Shown: piece by piece, positions 24,721 through 35,928 of the stretch | How positions within the stretch are numbered: the stretch's first letter is position 1 | How the letters are laid out: the number at the start of each line of letters is the position of its first letter | NCBI GenBank assembly: GCA_965153455.1 | Contig: OZ234501.1 | Location: forward strand, 3,534,001-3,598,000 | DNA length: 64,000 nt | Source: Sphagnum compactum | Taxonomy: Eukaryota > Bryophyta > Sphagnopsida > Sphagnales | Direction: 5' to 3' | Made by a program: the position numbers and the translations under genes | Notes under the pieces: generated by a model | Databases searched by the model: none | Seen by the model: only the letters and a program-made list of their open reading frames with translations | Told to the model about the DNA's origin: nothing

Positions 24721-25465
24721 TCATTTGGATAGCTTTCATTACAATTTCCATCCAAGAAGACCCCTCTACCTACCATTAGTTGCAAATGTCACCAAATGAG
24801 TCATAGCCCTGTGAGTATTCCAAATGTATTATACATATTTTTGGCATAAGGGGTCCACAATTGTGTATTGAATGTATTCTACTCATTATTATATGGTCTC
24901 TCAAAGTAACAACAATTTGAGTTGGTTACTTGACATATACTTCTGAATGCATCCCCCCCCCCGCCCCAACGCTTGTTTTGTTGTTGCCTGTTTTGCTGTT
25001 GGGAAATACAAAGCGCTCTCAGCAGCTTCCTGCAGACATTGCGTGAGAGAGGCGGACCAGGAGAAGAGCGCCAGCCAGCGAGCAAACGATTTGGGTTTCT
25101 TTGCAAATCGGCCTAGCATCTGTTGTTGTCGTTGTTGTTGTTGCTGGATTGTAAAAAATATTTGGTGATATCTTTGTACAGATATTCGTGTTTGGTTTTG
25201 TTTTTTGAAGTTTTTTTTTTTTTTTTTTAAGGGTTTGTGGGCTGGTTTGCGTGAGCCGGCTGCTTCGGAGTAGTTCGCCATAGCTGAATGAAGATGTCGG
25301 GCGCTAGTGGAGTTGGGATCTGGAGTGGTGGTCGTAGTAGAGAGAGGGGAGAGGATTGAGAGAAAGAGAAGGGAAGAGGAGGAGCCAGGAAGGTGGTGAG
25401 TAAGTGAAGAAGACGGGGGGTTCGGGGGAAGAAGGAGAAGTAGAGGATTAGGGGGGGGGGGGAAG
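24721..25465. other. CACTA-1 left interior and probable captured leader
   Basis: From about 24950 composition changes sharply to GC-rich and purine-rich sequence (GGGGG, GAGAGAGG, GGGAAGAAGGAG) leading to the ATG at 25466. This looks like the 5' UTR or promoter-proximal part of the first captured gene. Confidence 0.45.
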
Positions 25466-27208
25466 ATGGACTCGATGAACAGGATGAGGATGCAGAGTAG
25501 TCCAAGGCCGGCATCGGGGAGGCGAGTGGTTGCAGGGAAACGGACGCGACCTGATGAGACCAAGAACTGCGTACAGAAGCTTCTGAAGAGGGAGATCAGT
25601 CGAGCCGGGAACCTGGCCTTCAATCGCACTAATTCGCAAGAGAAGTTTCGGAACTTCCATTTGCAGGTGTGTGTGTGTTGCACAGATCCGTGTCGCCGAA
25701 ATCACTTGCAAACGGTGACAAGTCGGATAGTCCTTATATTCACTAGGTCGTCTGGGTTTCGTGGCGTTTTCCAACAGCAGCCAAGTTCCTGAGGCTAGAG
25801 CCTGGCTCGAGGGTTGCTCCCGAGTGTTTTGACTGAAGGCTGTCCGAGACTGTGCGGATTAGGGTTTTTTTTTTCCCATTTTTGAACTCAAGTCCTCCGT
25901 GTTTCTGTGTTGCTTTCAAGTCTTTCTTTAGGGTTTATAGGTGATTTGTTGCCCTATTTGGGGATCAAGATCTAGAATATGTATCTCAGTAACGTCAGTG
26001 CTTAAGCGTCGTCAAAAGTTGTACGTGAAGTCGATGTGTTACTGTCCTTAAACTCCTCTTTGCTGTCTGTATTTTTCTGAGCTCAATCCGTCCAAGATGT
26101 GGGTAGAAAAGGCACGATTGAGGTCTGCTTTTTCGTGATGACCAAAGGCTTTCAAGGTTTTGTACAAGATGTGGGTAGCAAAGTCAAGATTTAGGTCTTT
26201 TGTGATGACAAAAGATTTTCAAGGTTTTGCTATCAACACTTGTTGATCTGGTTTTGGTTCCATTGGGTTTCTAATCTGCTTTCCACTTCTGGTCTCACAC
26301 TTGGGTTAATCCGCCCGGGCCATGCTGTTGGTTACTGCTGGGAGGATACAATTACAGCACTTCTAAAGGGCCACTCTGTTTTATTCTTGCAGGGATAGGT
26401 CAGGGGAAGGCAAATGGGCAAATGAAGCAGGTAAATACAGTTTCTTCTTTTTGTGCTTGTGTCCAGAAAGGGTGTCTTTCTTCACAAGTAATCTGGTTTG
26501 CTAATCTTTGTGGTATCACTGTATGATATTGCAATGGTCTCGGTCTGCTGCAGGACTTGAACTCAGCTCCATATGGGCATAGTCATACAAGGCAGGCACG
26601 CTATCGACCTATGGTCAGCACCCAAGGTAAAAACTTTTTTATTTTGAAGTTCATCAGTATTTCATCAGTTATTCATGAAAGGATAGGGAGCTCAACTTAA
26701 AGCTGTGAAGTTTGTAGGACTATCTAAATTGAAGTCTTGTTTGATTCCTTCGGTTTTGTATTTCTGATGCTGGAAGCTACTGATGATGTGTGGTCATCAC
26801 TGTTGTTGCAGTTGTACCCTCACTGGTTGCTCCAGGGGCTTATCCAACTGCTCTGTCTGTTAAAGCAGCCATTCCATTGTTTCCAACTCGGTATGCACCA
26901 TGTCCATGGTCTTTGTGGAGACAGTCATGTCCTTCTTTATCTTCTGTGTTGTGTGGGCTAGGTGTTGAGATGGGTTGTACTGACACCATCTATGTAAATC
27001 TGACAGGCAAGTTGTACAGCCTGCTGTGACAGTTCCAATGCTTGGTGCTACACCTGCAGCACCCTCATTTGGTATGCGGGGATCGTATAATGATTATCTG
27101 TCAATGCCAGCAGGCAATATGACATCAGCTTATGGGCGTGGTATTTTGGCACACTCAAGCACCAGAATGATTCTGGACTCAAGACACCTTATACCTGGAA
27201 ATGTCTAA
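25466..27208 (+). pseudogene. Captured gene fragment 1, five exons, unidentified
   Basis: Exons by GT-AG and frame: 25466-25666 (ATG start; donor ambiguous in a GT repeat), 26393-26430, 26554-26626, 26812-26890 and 27007-27208, ending with TAA. Phases across exons 2-5 agree exactly (0, 1, 2), giving a continuous basic, Pro/Ala/Met-rich product. The first exon is Arg/Lys-rich (RRVVAGKRTRPDETKN, then REISRAGNLAFNRTNSQEKF). The last has APSFGMRGSYNDYLSMP and GRGILAHSSTR. Exon 1 to exon 2 is off by one base with the nearest donor, so either another GT in the repeat is used or the copy is broken. I do not recognise the parent gene. The stop may come from the capture boundary. Confidence 0.6.
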
Positions 27209-27539
27209 ATTTAAAAAAAGATTGGGTGGTTTAAGACTCTTATTAAAACTTGAAGTGAACACCGATGCTTCCAAATGTGCTAAGGATGGAGGATTTCTTG
27301 CATTGCCTTACAACAAATCCAGGTATGTCAAAATTTTCTTTCTTGCAGACCTACTTTCAGAAGCCAGTTTTCCACTGGTCAATATTACTCTCCATTACAA
27401 ACCAAGATGAAGTGTGACTTGTAGTCCCATTGTGGGGAGTTCTTTCTTTCTGTGAGCAGTTCATGTTGAGAATTGGCTACTGCTAGTTACTAGATATCCT
27501 TGTTTGACCTGTTTCAGTTGGTCATTCTCCTCTAACAGA
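27209..27539. other. Spacer between captured fragments 1 and 2
   Basis: No exon supported. Confidence 0.35.
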
Positions 27540-29797
27540 GATTGAGGACTTAGGGCATGAGAAGTTTGAGAAGATGGGTTTGTGGGGTGTGATTTCAGTA
27601 GAGAGGGACAAATAGCTTCTGAATTTCCAGGAGATGGGTCTCTAATGCCTGTAGTAGATTCAGAGGTTTCGGGCACAGCTCTTGCAGTGGCTCTTCTACA
27701 GGATGGCTGGACTGTGAGTCATCTGGTGCCATGTATATTGTTAACTTCTTGAACGTTTGCTGGGGAAAGCTCTGTCAGACTGCTAGCTGATAGGTAAGGA
27801 TTTGCCCCTTGCAGAGGTTGGGTCTTGTTGTAGCCATGTGGTTCACAAGAGAAGGGCTTAAGAGGCCAGTTTGATGCCTTGTTCAAAGATCAACTTCTTT
27901 TGGATAATAAGTGAACATTGTGGGTTAAGGATATAGCTCTCAGGTCCATGTTGATGAGAAGCAAATTTGTGTATCCTAGGAAATTCTGACATGAGGTTTG
28001 GGACTTGCAGCTTGCTAAGATGTACTGCAAATACCAGGAGGCTGTAGATGCATGGCAACATGAGAAGCAGGAATGCCAACGCTCCCAATCATCACTTGCA
28101 GGTTTTGCATGAAATAGAGATAAGGGCAGTGGTTATCATGGAGGAACGAGGTAAGTTCATCACATTGAACTGTGTCTTGATCTGATTTGGTAAACAGTGC
28201 ATTCTAAGAAAACAAGTGACACTCTGTAGCCATAAGTTTCCCTTCAGTTTGCAGTGTCAGCGCCCTCAGTCAAAAGGACTTTGTATTGTGCCTATGTGTT
28301 TGTGGACTGAATATTACTTTTTTCTGTTTGCTCAAACTTGGTATTTCCAAATGACTCAAAACATGTTTGAGAAATATGTTTGTAGTGTTTTTTGTGCATT
28401 TTGGACATGAGGAACCTTTGGGTACTGAGATTGCTGAACTGTGTGACTAGTTGAGCACAGAGAGATGATGGAAGCCTACAAGGAGTTGGAGGAGAAGCTT
28501 CAGAATTTCATGGATGACCAAATTGCTATCGAGAGTTCTTACAAAGACTTGAAGGTGTGTTGTTGGTGTAAGATTTCAGTGTGGGCACCTGCTTGATTAT
28601 GTAGGAAACAGCAATAGTGAAGCAAGTGGGTTGGCTTCTATCCAACAGTCTCTTCAAGTGATTTGTAAGTCCAATTTGCTTCTTTTTTCCATCACCAATA
28701 GTGCAGTAGTTGTGATGTGCAGGCAGAATTGCGGAAGAAGGAGAGAGAGCTCAAAGGTCAACATGAGGAGATCTCTGACCTGCAAATCCAGGTTTGGCAT
28801 CTACTTGTCAATATTGGGTTCATCCAGTGTATACATGCGTTTGGTTTTAGACTGCAGTCTGGTTTTTTTGTTTCTGATCATGGCTTTAATGGGATTAGTA
28901 TCCATTTTGGTTGCATGAAATCTGACTGGTGTAATCTGTCTGCTGGATTTCACAGGTTGCTGTGCTTCTCAAAGAGTGTGCAAACATTCAGCAACAGCGC
29001 TTTGGAGTTAGTGATCAGAATGGAGAAACTGTGGTTGAGTTCTTTAGGCATAGATGCTTGCATATACGGGACATGCTAAAATGAAATAAAAGCTCTTTCC
29101 TTCAGAAGCTTGTTGCAGCTTGAATGAGGATACTGTTGACTTTTTTGATTAGCAAGGTCTCTTGAGTGCTAGCCAACATCACGTCTGAGTCTTCCCATTG
29201 CTTTCAGAAAGGCAACAGAAACTCAGGACGCAGATTGTGTCTAATGGTTTGCCCAAGTTTTTGGGAAGATTATTATATGCTTATCTACACCCACTGTTGG
29301 GAGCTGATGAACTCAGTGGGTAGTCATAGCAGCTTGTCACTGCCGTTCGTGATGAAGGTGATGGTCTGTCACTTTGTGAGTGACTCTCATGAGGTTATGA
29401 CTGCACTCATTGTCATGTTACCTTTAATTGTTGTTGTGGAGATTTCTCTGCAACTTTATCGATCTTGAGTTCACGACATCTGTGGGTGAAACTGCAGCTG
29501 GTGATGCGGTGATATCTGACAGACTTGTATTGCAGATACACCTGTTGTTTGTGTCTTGTTTGACTTAGCAACTAGGAGGCTTGCAAATCTCTAGCACTGC
29601 AGGAGAATTTCTGTCAGATGGTATTATCTGGAAAACTATGATGAATGGTGAATTTGAAGAAGCAGGAGCTGAGTCTTGCTCTCTGGATACAGCTTACCTT
29701 CAAGGATATTCGAGGAATGGTTGAACACAATTCCCAACTGCGAACATTGGTGCGGTCTCTTGCCTAGCAGAATGAGCAGAAAGAGCACGAATTGAAG
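27540..29797 (+). pseudogene. NUA: Captured fragment of nuclear pore anchor (NUA/TPR-like)
   Basis: The coding blocks follow plant NUA, the TPR/Mlp coiled-coil filament protein of the nuclear basket. VSGTALAVALLQDGW is at about 27667-27711; exon 28011-28100 LAKMYCKYQEAVDAW; then VLHEIEIRAVVIMEERG to 28150; exon 28456-28554 MEAYKELEEKLQNFM; exon 28723-28791 AELRKKERELKGQHEE then ISDLQIQ; exon 28956 to about 29040 VAVLLKECANIQQRFG; about 29690-29797 LTFKDIRGMVEHNSQLR. Introns keep GT-AG borders. It is broken: a frameshift separates LAKM... from VLHEI... near 28100, and an in-frame TAG follows VRSLA near 29766. Only a middle segment of the gene is present. Family assignment is from remembered motifs. 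Confidence 0.75.
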
Positions 29798-30273
29798 GTT
29801 TGATTACAAATCCTGTTAGGTCACTTTGCAAATGTGTACATTGACTGAAATCCAAAAAGTAGGAGTTGGATCTTACTTTCTGGATGGAGTGCAACTCTAC
29901 AGCTCCAATGCCAACCACCCCAGATTTTCAGAAATATCCACTCACCTCATTTGTCTTGAACCTCTAAGACACCAATTGGCTAGGATCATGCCTCAATCAA
30001 CTATGTTCACATTTGTTTTGATATGGCAGTTTATGGCATTGTGCTGCGTTAACCTTTCAATAATGTAGTAGTGGCCAGATTTTATGGCTTCAATGTCCCA
30101 TGCCAGCACTAGTTACTTTCATTTGCTGGACATTTTGTATTCTGAAGAGGCCTGTATTAACTTCCCTGATTACCTATTCATTAACTGCAAGATTTTCACC
30201 AATTTGTCTATGTACTATTTCAGGATGTTTTAATAAGTGGTTCTCAAAATTTCTCCTTATGGTGTGATGCCAG
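29798..30273. other. Intronic or spacer sequence in CACTA-1
   Basis: No exon supported. It ends at the acceptor before the SH3P exon. Confidence 0.4.
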
Positions 30274-30765
30274 GTTGCAGATCCATTGCGAGCAATGGTA
30301 ATGGGGGCACCACTAGAAGATGCTCGACACCTTACACAACGCTATGAACGCTTACGACAAGAAGCAGACGCACAGGTCAGTTCCCAGAGTTATTCCCTTC
30401 CTTCTTTTGCTTTAAAAAGTCATGGCTTTGGATTCTGGTTTGTGAGTCACCCAATTTCATAAACTGATGGGGTCCCTTTGTTGTATGGAGCTTATTTTCT
30501 CTGCATTTTGAGTTCTGCTTTTGAGACGTGGCAATTTGTTTTGTCTGTGATTCTTGAACAGGCAGCAGAGGTTGGAAGGAGGCAACTCAGGAACAAGGAG
30601 ATTGGGGGCAATGCAGACAACACCTTGAAGCTGCAAGCGGCAGAACAGAAGATGGGTGAACTTGCCTCTGCCATGGCAGTGCTAGGCAAAGAGGCTGCAG
30701 CTGCCATGACTGCTGTTGAAGCACAGCAACAACGACTCACACTGCAGCGATTAATTGCTATGGTT
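30274..30765 (+). pseudogene. Captured fragment of SH3P (BAR-SH3 protein) gene
   Basis: Two exons with intact borders and frame: 30274-30375 (VADPLRAMVMGAPLEDAR, then HLTQRYERLRQEADAQ) and 30562-30765 (AAEVGRRQLRNKE ... AVLGKEAAAAMTAVEAQQQR, then LTLQRLIAMV). These match the BAR-domain C-terminal half of plant SH3P1/2/3 proteins, which act in clathrin trafficking and autophagy. The intron (30376-30561) is retained, so capture was from genomic DNA. The fragment stops right after LIAMV, before the linker and SH3 domain. No stop lies within it. Confidence 0.85.
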
Positions 30766-30789
30766 AAGACACTTGGACAGTATGAAGGG

Positions 30790-30818
30790 TTTATGGGTTT
30801 AGGGTTTAGGGTTTAGGG
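30790..30818 (+). repeat. Short TTTAGGG telomere-like run at capture edge
   Basis: GGGTTTATGGGTTTAGGG and two further TTTAGGG units lie 25 bases after the last SH3P codon. CCCTAA-type words follow near 30855-30890 in the opposite sense. Confidence 0.7.
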
Positions 30819-30959
30819 CACCCTTATGTTTTGTGCATTGAAGTGAGCCATGGTAACCCTAACCCTAGAACATTGTTAATTAAACCCTAAAATGCTAACC
30901 TCAATTCATAATGTTAAACTAGGGTCCATTATTCCTTTTCAATAAAAAATATTTTACAA

Positions 30960-31384
30960 ATTATTTAACATCGCCATGTGGCAAGTTTCTATTTTTCTGT
31001 TATTGAGGATGTGGCAAATTTGAAATTTCCAATCAAATAATAATTCGACACGTGTCAAGATCCTCATTCTGGGATATATCTAGGGTTTTTTAATAAATAT
31101 GTAAATGCCATAATGCTCATATTGAGACATGTGGCACATTTCGATTAGCCAAACACAAAAGATGTGGCCATTTCTTGGCCATTTGATTTAGAAAATTCAA
31201 GATCACAATCTGGTTTCCCAAATGCCATGTGGCAACAACCCATTAGTTAATCGGAAAAAACATGGCCACTCCTTACCCACACGATCAGTGTTGAATCCAA
31301 CGACCTAGATAAATGTAGAAGGATTTAAGAAAATATAATTGAAGTATTTCAATAGTTGACATGTGTCTCCACATGGTTGGAGCA
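30960..31384. repeat. Cluster of ATGTGGCA / ACACGTG-like words in CACTA-1
   Basis: CCATGTGGCA, GATGTGGCA, GACACGTGTC, ACATGTGGCA, GATGTGGCC, CCATGTGGCA and GACATGTGTC recur at about 30975, 31010, 31049, 31125, 31160, 31225 and 31360. They resemble G-box words, but the function is unknown. Confidence 0.45.
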
Positions 31385-31645
31385 CCAAAATAGTCGCAAA
31401 TTATAGTCGCAAAATATGCCTTGTATACATTATGTATATATTGGCCCCATCGGATGAAACCGTATATACTACATTTAGGCTCTATCCACCATCTGATGAC
31501 GTCATCATGATGTAATTGGTTTTTGCGACTATTTGTCGTCTGCGACTTGTCTTAGGCGACTAATAGCAAAATAGTCGCAAAATGTCGCTTGCGACTAAAA
31601 AATAGTCGTAAACACTAGTTGTAAATCAAGGGATTTCTACTAGTG
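31385..31645. repeat. CACTA-1 right subterminal and terminal repeats
   Basis: Repeated TAGTCGCAAA, TTGCGACTA and GGCGACTAATAG words precede the terminal TTTCTACTAGTG. Confidence 0.88.
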
Positions 31646-32245
31646 AATGTCCTTAGGTGTTTTCGATGTAGGCATGTGAACAATAGTCAAAATTTTCTTC
31701 AAATTTGGTAGCTTGCCTTCCTTGGATATCATGTATCCCAAAATAACGCATGAATGCATTAGAAACATGCATTTTTTAGGGTTCAAGCTTATATCAAATT
31801 TTTTGCATTTATCAAAGCATAGTCATAGCTTTAGTAAATGGGTGTCCAAATTGTTGAACATGTTAAAGTCATCCAAAATAATTTCTTGAACATTCCAAGA
31901 TAGTCCTTGAAAGTTGTACTCATCAACCATTGGTAAGTTGGTACAGCATTCTTGAGGCCAAATGGCATGATTACCCAAACAAAAGCTCCTCAATTGGTGA
32001 TGAAAGTTGTCTTGTACCTATTTTTTGAAACGATCATGATTTGGTGGTAACTAGAAAATCCATCCAAACAAAATAGACTTCATGCCCTACCACTTCGTCC
32101 AATACCTCCTCAGTGAAAGGTAAAGGATATGGATCCTTTTTGGTAGTACCATTGAGTCGTTGGAAATCCATGCAAATTCGAAGCTTGCCGTTCTTTTTCG
32201 ACACAACAATATTTGGTGATAGCCAACTAGCCTCCTCCATTAGGG
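31646..32245 (-). pseudogene. Gypsy reverse transcriptase, antisense
   Basis: Minus strand from 32240: EEASWLSPNIVVSKKNGKLR, then ICMDFQRLN; then PYPLPFTEEVLDEV; the catalytic area is recognisable as ILDDFNMF (about 31870), followed by NPKKCMF and YMISKEGK, ending TPKDIQ at the CACTA-1 border. Frameshifts and stops. The right edge at 32245 is the insertion point of solo LTR A. Confidence 0.85.
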
Positions 32246-33128
32246 TGTGAGGCGACTTTTTGTCCCTCTACTCCCGGCTTTACAAGGTGATTATACTTGA
32301 AAGCACAAATGCTATTGGTGAAAGAAAAATGCAAGTGTATTTCTAGATGTTAGATTACGTTTGTAGTTGAGATTAAGTAGCTTGCCTCCTATGCATTATT
32401 TATTATTAGAACTGATAGATATATTTTCTAAGCTCAATCATTTCAAATCCTAGAATTTTATGTCAAATTGTCATTCATTTAAACAACTTTTAAGGACTCA
32501 ACACCATGTTCAATTTAGCTACAGACCACTAGTCACTTGAAATATTGTTTCTAACACATAGGTTATCCAAATCTAGCTTGCCTTAGCTCTTTAGAAATCT
32601 AACTATAAGGCGCACCTTATTAACAAATCTTAAGCTCTGCAGGTAAATTGGTTAGAAGTTATGTCACAAAACCCGAGAGGGTTTTGCGAAGGTGGCAAAT
32701 TCAACTTGGCTGCACACCACCAGTCACTTGAAATATTGTTTCTAACACATAGGTTATCCAAATCCAGGTTTCCTTAGCTTTTTAAAAAGCTAACTACAAA
32801 GTGCACCTTTTTACCAAATCCTAAGCTCTGCAGCTAAACCGGTAAGAAGTTATGCTACAAAACCTGAGGGGGTTTTTTGAGATTTTTTCTAAGATCTCAA
32901 CTTGCCAACACCCTCCCTACTCCTTCCATAACTTCAAAACTACTACAAAATGTCCATTCTACTCTCCTTCTCACTACCATCTACCAAGACCAATCATTCT
33001 TTTCCTCCTCAAGAAGCTTGTGGGAACCAGTATTCTCAAGGCTTCAATTGAAAATTATGTCCGAGGAAGAGAGACCCCCAATGATCCGAGTCCGCCTTTT
33101 AAAGAGAAGGAGAAGGGAGGTGAAGGTA

Positions 33129-33232
33129 GATCCAAAACTTGGTGGCCAATGGAATGTTCCAAGCTTGGTGGCTAATGGAAGGTTCCAAGCTTGGTGGCTA
33201 ATGGAAGGTTCCAAGCTTGGTGGCCAATGGAA
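33129..33232 (+). repeat. 26-bp minisatellite, 4 units (LTR A)
   Basis: The unit is GGTTCCAAGCTTGGTGGCyAATGGAA-like; four contiguous 26-base copies lie upstream of the TATA box. ORFs through it are by-products of the repeat. Confidence 0.88.
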
Positions 33233-33377
33233 GGTGAAGGAAAAACACCTTTTCACCTTTTCCCACTTTCCCCCCAAAAATTTTACTTAAACCTTCAATT
33301 TTTCCCTTTGACCTTAAGGTTTTATTTTATCATGGTTTTAGGCCGTTACTCACGCATTTCCTTCCTTTTCCTTGATG

Positions 33378-33385
33378 TATAAATT
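33378..33385 (+). promoter_or_regulatory. TATA box of LTR A
   Basis: TATAAATT lies 101 bases before the ORF start. The same word lies at 100 bases in LTR B and LTR C. Confidence 0.65.
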
Positions 33386-33478
33386 ACAACTGCGCATCTC
33401 AATGTAACAAATCCTGCACACCTTCATTGTCGATCTGATTTTGATTGAAGATCTAACTTTCTTCCTCTCCTTGAAATT

Positions 33479-33892
33479 ATGGTGTCACGCATGGTCACAT
33501 CTTACAGGCCCCAAGCCGCACAAGCGAATGAAGAACCGCCTTTGGAGTCATCTCTAGATTTGACCCTAATGCAACATCCTTGTGATGAAGAACCCGCACC
33601 TCAAGAGGTGCACGTTCGTCTTGAAGTTAAACCCCTTCGAGCCTAGTACTATCGTATTTCTTCGAACTTTCGCATTCTGGTGATTTTGTTGCAAGTCGAT
33701 CCCGCTTCTGGTGACGAACCCGAAATCGTCTATGAAGGTTACGAAACTGAAGACACTTCTATCTTCGCATGGTCTTCAATTCCCGGCGTTGGACACTATT
33801 GTTGGTTGCGCGGTCCAATTCGTCAACTGCCTCCTAATAACAAGGCGAACTACCTAGTTCGCACCATTCGACGCATCTTAGATTTCCCGTAG
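33479..33892 (+). CDS. LTR-encoded ORF, 138 codons with in-frame TAG at codon 56 (copy A)
   Basis: ATG at 33479, TAG at 33644-33646 (codon 56), frame continuing to a stop at 33890-33892. It is homologous codon by codon to copies at 36322 and 46486. The first part is acidic (ANEEPPLESSLDL; DEEPAPQE). The second part has SGDEPEIVYEGYETEDTSI, FAWSSIPGVGHY and WLRGPIRQLPPN, ending RTIRRILDF. Codons are GC-richer than the rest of the LTR. This copy lacks three codons relative to B and C: one near the EGCYE position and two at the C-terminus. No known domain is recognised. It could be translated by TAG readthrough, as a downstream ORF from an internal start, or not at all. Confidence 0.5.
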
Positions 33893-33967
33893 TTATGAAC
33901 TATCACTATGGCATAGCCCAGGACCTGCATGTACTTGCAACTCCTTGTTGAGCTTATTCATGATCTA

Positions 33968-33973
33968 AATAAA
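33968..33973 (+). terminator. AATAAA poly(A)-type signal in LTR A
   Basis: AATAAATGTTT is conserved at the same place in all three copies, about 75 bases after the ORF. Confidence 0.5.
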
Positions 33974-34421
33974 TGTTTTAGTCATTATGAAACTTTTATT
34001 GCCACTAGTACACTATCTATTTAATCGTTAAGTTGACTTGAATTAATCTTATGTTCATACGACTTGAAGATCGTTCTAGCCCTATTGGACCTTTCATTAA
34101 CACCCCTTCAACTTCTTCATGAATTTCAAACACCCTTGCTACTCACTAAACACTAGAACAAGACTAATGTTGCGCTGAACACCACAGATTTTTGGCGTCT
34201 GCTTCTACCCCCAACCCTCTAGAGATTTTCCATCCCTAATTACGCAACTGAAGTTCTAAAATTATGGTTACCAGAACAACAACCCCTCCACGCACCAAGC
34301 GCATTCATCATTTCTTATGAAGTTGCTAAAAACCCCTAATAACCTTACCACACTCAAATAACCCTGATGCAATTCTTAAAAATTGAAACTACTACACATG
34401 GTTGTGTCAATATGGCTCACA

Positions 34422-35227
34422 TGGGGCAATGAAACCAACATTTAAAAGCTTGTTCAAATCTTGTTTGATTATTGCAGCATAATTTGGGTTCATTCAATAC
34501 CTAGTTTGATGAATAAGTGGGATAATGGTGTTAGATTCAATGTGATGTTGAGCAATTCATGGTGGAATTCCCTTCAAGTCAATATAATTCCATGCCAAAA
34601 TGTCTTTATATTCCCTAAATAATGCTTCTATATTTGTGGCAATTAGTCCAGCTAATGTCGCATTCAATTTAATTATCTTAAGATTTTTGGTAGTCCCCAA
34701 ATTGAGTAGTCATACCTAGTGATCCTCAAGCAATGTCCATTGTGTAATTTCCAACTCTTGCACTTTGATACATGCAGGAGTAGTATCAACCAAAATTTCT
34801 CCTTCAGAATGTGGAAAGTTGAACATAAGGTCCTCTATATCGACTTCTACACCAAAAATTACAGCATTGAAAATTTTCAGTTTCGATAATGTGATAGTAC
34901 CTAGCGTAAATAAATCTGGTTATGTTGCTAAGAGGATTTCTTCTTCTTTGATTATGACTCCTTCCATTAGATCGTAGCATAATAGAACCTTGGGATGTTT
35001 AATATTGGTATCCAAATGTTTTGTGACAACGATTGTTCACATCGTACCATTTCCTTCGATTGCGATTAGGTTATTTCCCCAATCATGAATGACACATGCG
35101 GTACGCAACTAGGGTCGACCTAATAACATGGCATAATTAGAATCCAAAACATTATTATTCGTTATCATGAATGTTGCAATGTAAGGAACCCCATGAATGT
35201 GGATTTTGAGGTCCTTGATGAGGCCAA
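34422..35227 (-). pseudogene. Gypsy protease-RT junction, antisense
   Basis: The minus strand reads GLIKDLKIHIHGVPYIATF at the right edge, then YAMLLGRP and VIHDWGNN (protease side), and at the left edge MNPNYAAIIKQDLNKLLNVG, then FIAP (RT start). It is bounded by the two solo LTRs. Stops are present. Confidence 0.82.
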
Positions 35228-35928
35228 TGTGAGGCGACTTCCCGTCCCTCTACTCCCGGTTCTACAAGGTGACTATGCTTGGAAGCACAAAAGCTATTGG
35301 TGAAGGAAAGATGCAAGTGTAATTCTATATGTTAAATTGCGTTTGTAGTTGAAATTACGTAGCCTACCTCCTAGGCATCATTCACGATTAGGATTGATAG
35401 ATATATTCTTTCCAAGCTCACACGCTACACATTCTAGGACTTTGTGTCAAATTGTCATTCATTTAAACCAATGTTTAAAGACTCAACACCATGTCCAACA
35501 TAGCTGTAGACCATCAGTCACTTAAAACATCATTTCTAACACATACATTATTCAAATCCGGCTTGCCTTAGCTCATTGGAAAGCTAACTACAAGGCGCAC
35601 CTTCCTACCAAATCTCAAGATCTGCAGCTGAACCAGCAAGAAGTTATGCTATGAAACCCGAGGGGGTTTGCGAGATTTCTCTAAAGTTCCAATCTTCCAA
35701 CACTATCACTACCTACCCCCATTCCTTCAAAACTATTACAAGATTTTCGTTCTACTTCCCTTTTTTCTCCCCTCTACTAATACTAATCATTCTTTTCCTC
35801 TTCATGAAGCTTGTAGAAACAAATATTCAAGATTGAATGAAAATTATCTCCGAGGCAAAGAGAGAGACCCCCATGATCCGAGCCCGCCTTTTGAAGAGAA
35901 AGAGAGGGGAGGTGAAGGTAGATTCCAT

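Larger units (their letters stand above)
24558..31645. mobile_element. CACTA-1: 7.1-kb gene-capturing CACTA element, TSD AAT
   Basis: The left end is CACTAGTAGAAATTTGGGA; the right end is TTTCTACTAGTG, whose complement begins CACTAGTAGAAATCCCTTGA. A 3-bp duplication AAT flanks both ends (24555-24557, 31646-31648). Subterminal regions are packed with TTGCGACTA/TAGTCGCAA and TTGCAACTA words in both orientations (24588-24720, 31385-31620), the usual transposase-binding pattern of En/Spm elements. No transposase was found, so it is non-autonomous. The interior holds exon-intron fragments of at least three host genes, all on the plus strand. It is inserted in the minus-strand Gypsy RT, whose reading resumes on both sides. 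Confidence 0.93.
32246..34421 (+). mobile_element. Solo LTR A of a 2.1-2.3-kb LTR family (TSD TAGGG/TGGGG)
   Basis: It starts TGTGAGGCGAC and ends TATGGCTCACA (TG...CA). The 5-bp flanks TAGGG (32241-32245) and TGGGG (34422-34426) differ at one base. It splits the Gypsy RT: RYxMNPNYAAI...LLNVGFIAP lies right of it and EEASWLSP left of it. It contains, in order, two ~190-bp U3 repeats (about 32500-32870), a 26-bp minisatellite (4 units), a TATA box, the conserved TAG-interrupted ORF and AATAAA. No internal retroelement region is attached. Confidence 0.88.

Noticed and set aside
24901-25683. 260-codon minus-strand ORF inside CACTA-1
   Set aside because: It runs antisense through the GC-rich captured leader and first exon. 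It is low-complexity (Ser/Pro/Leu runs) and mirrors the plus-strand exon, so it is a shadow.
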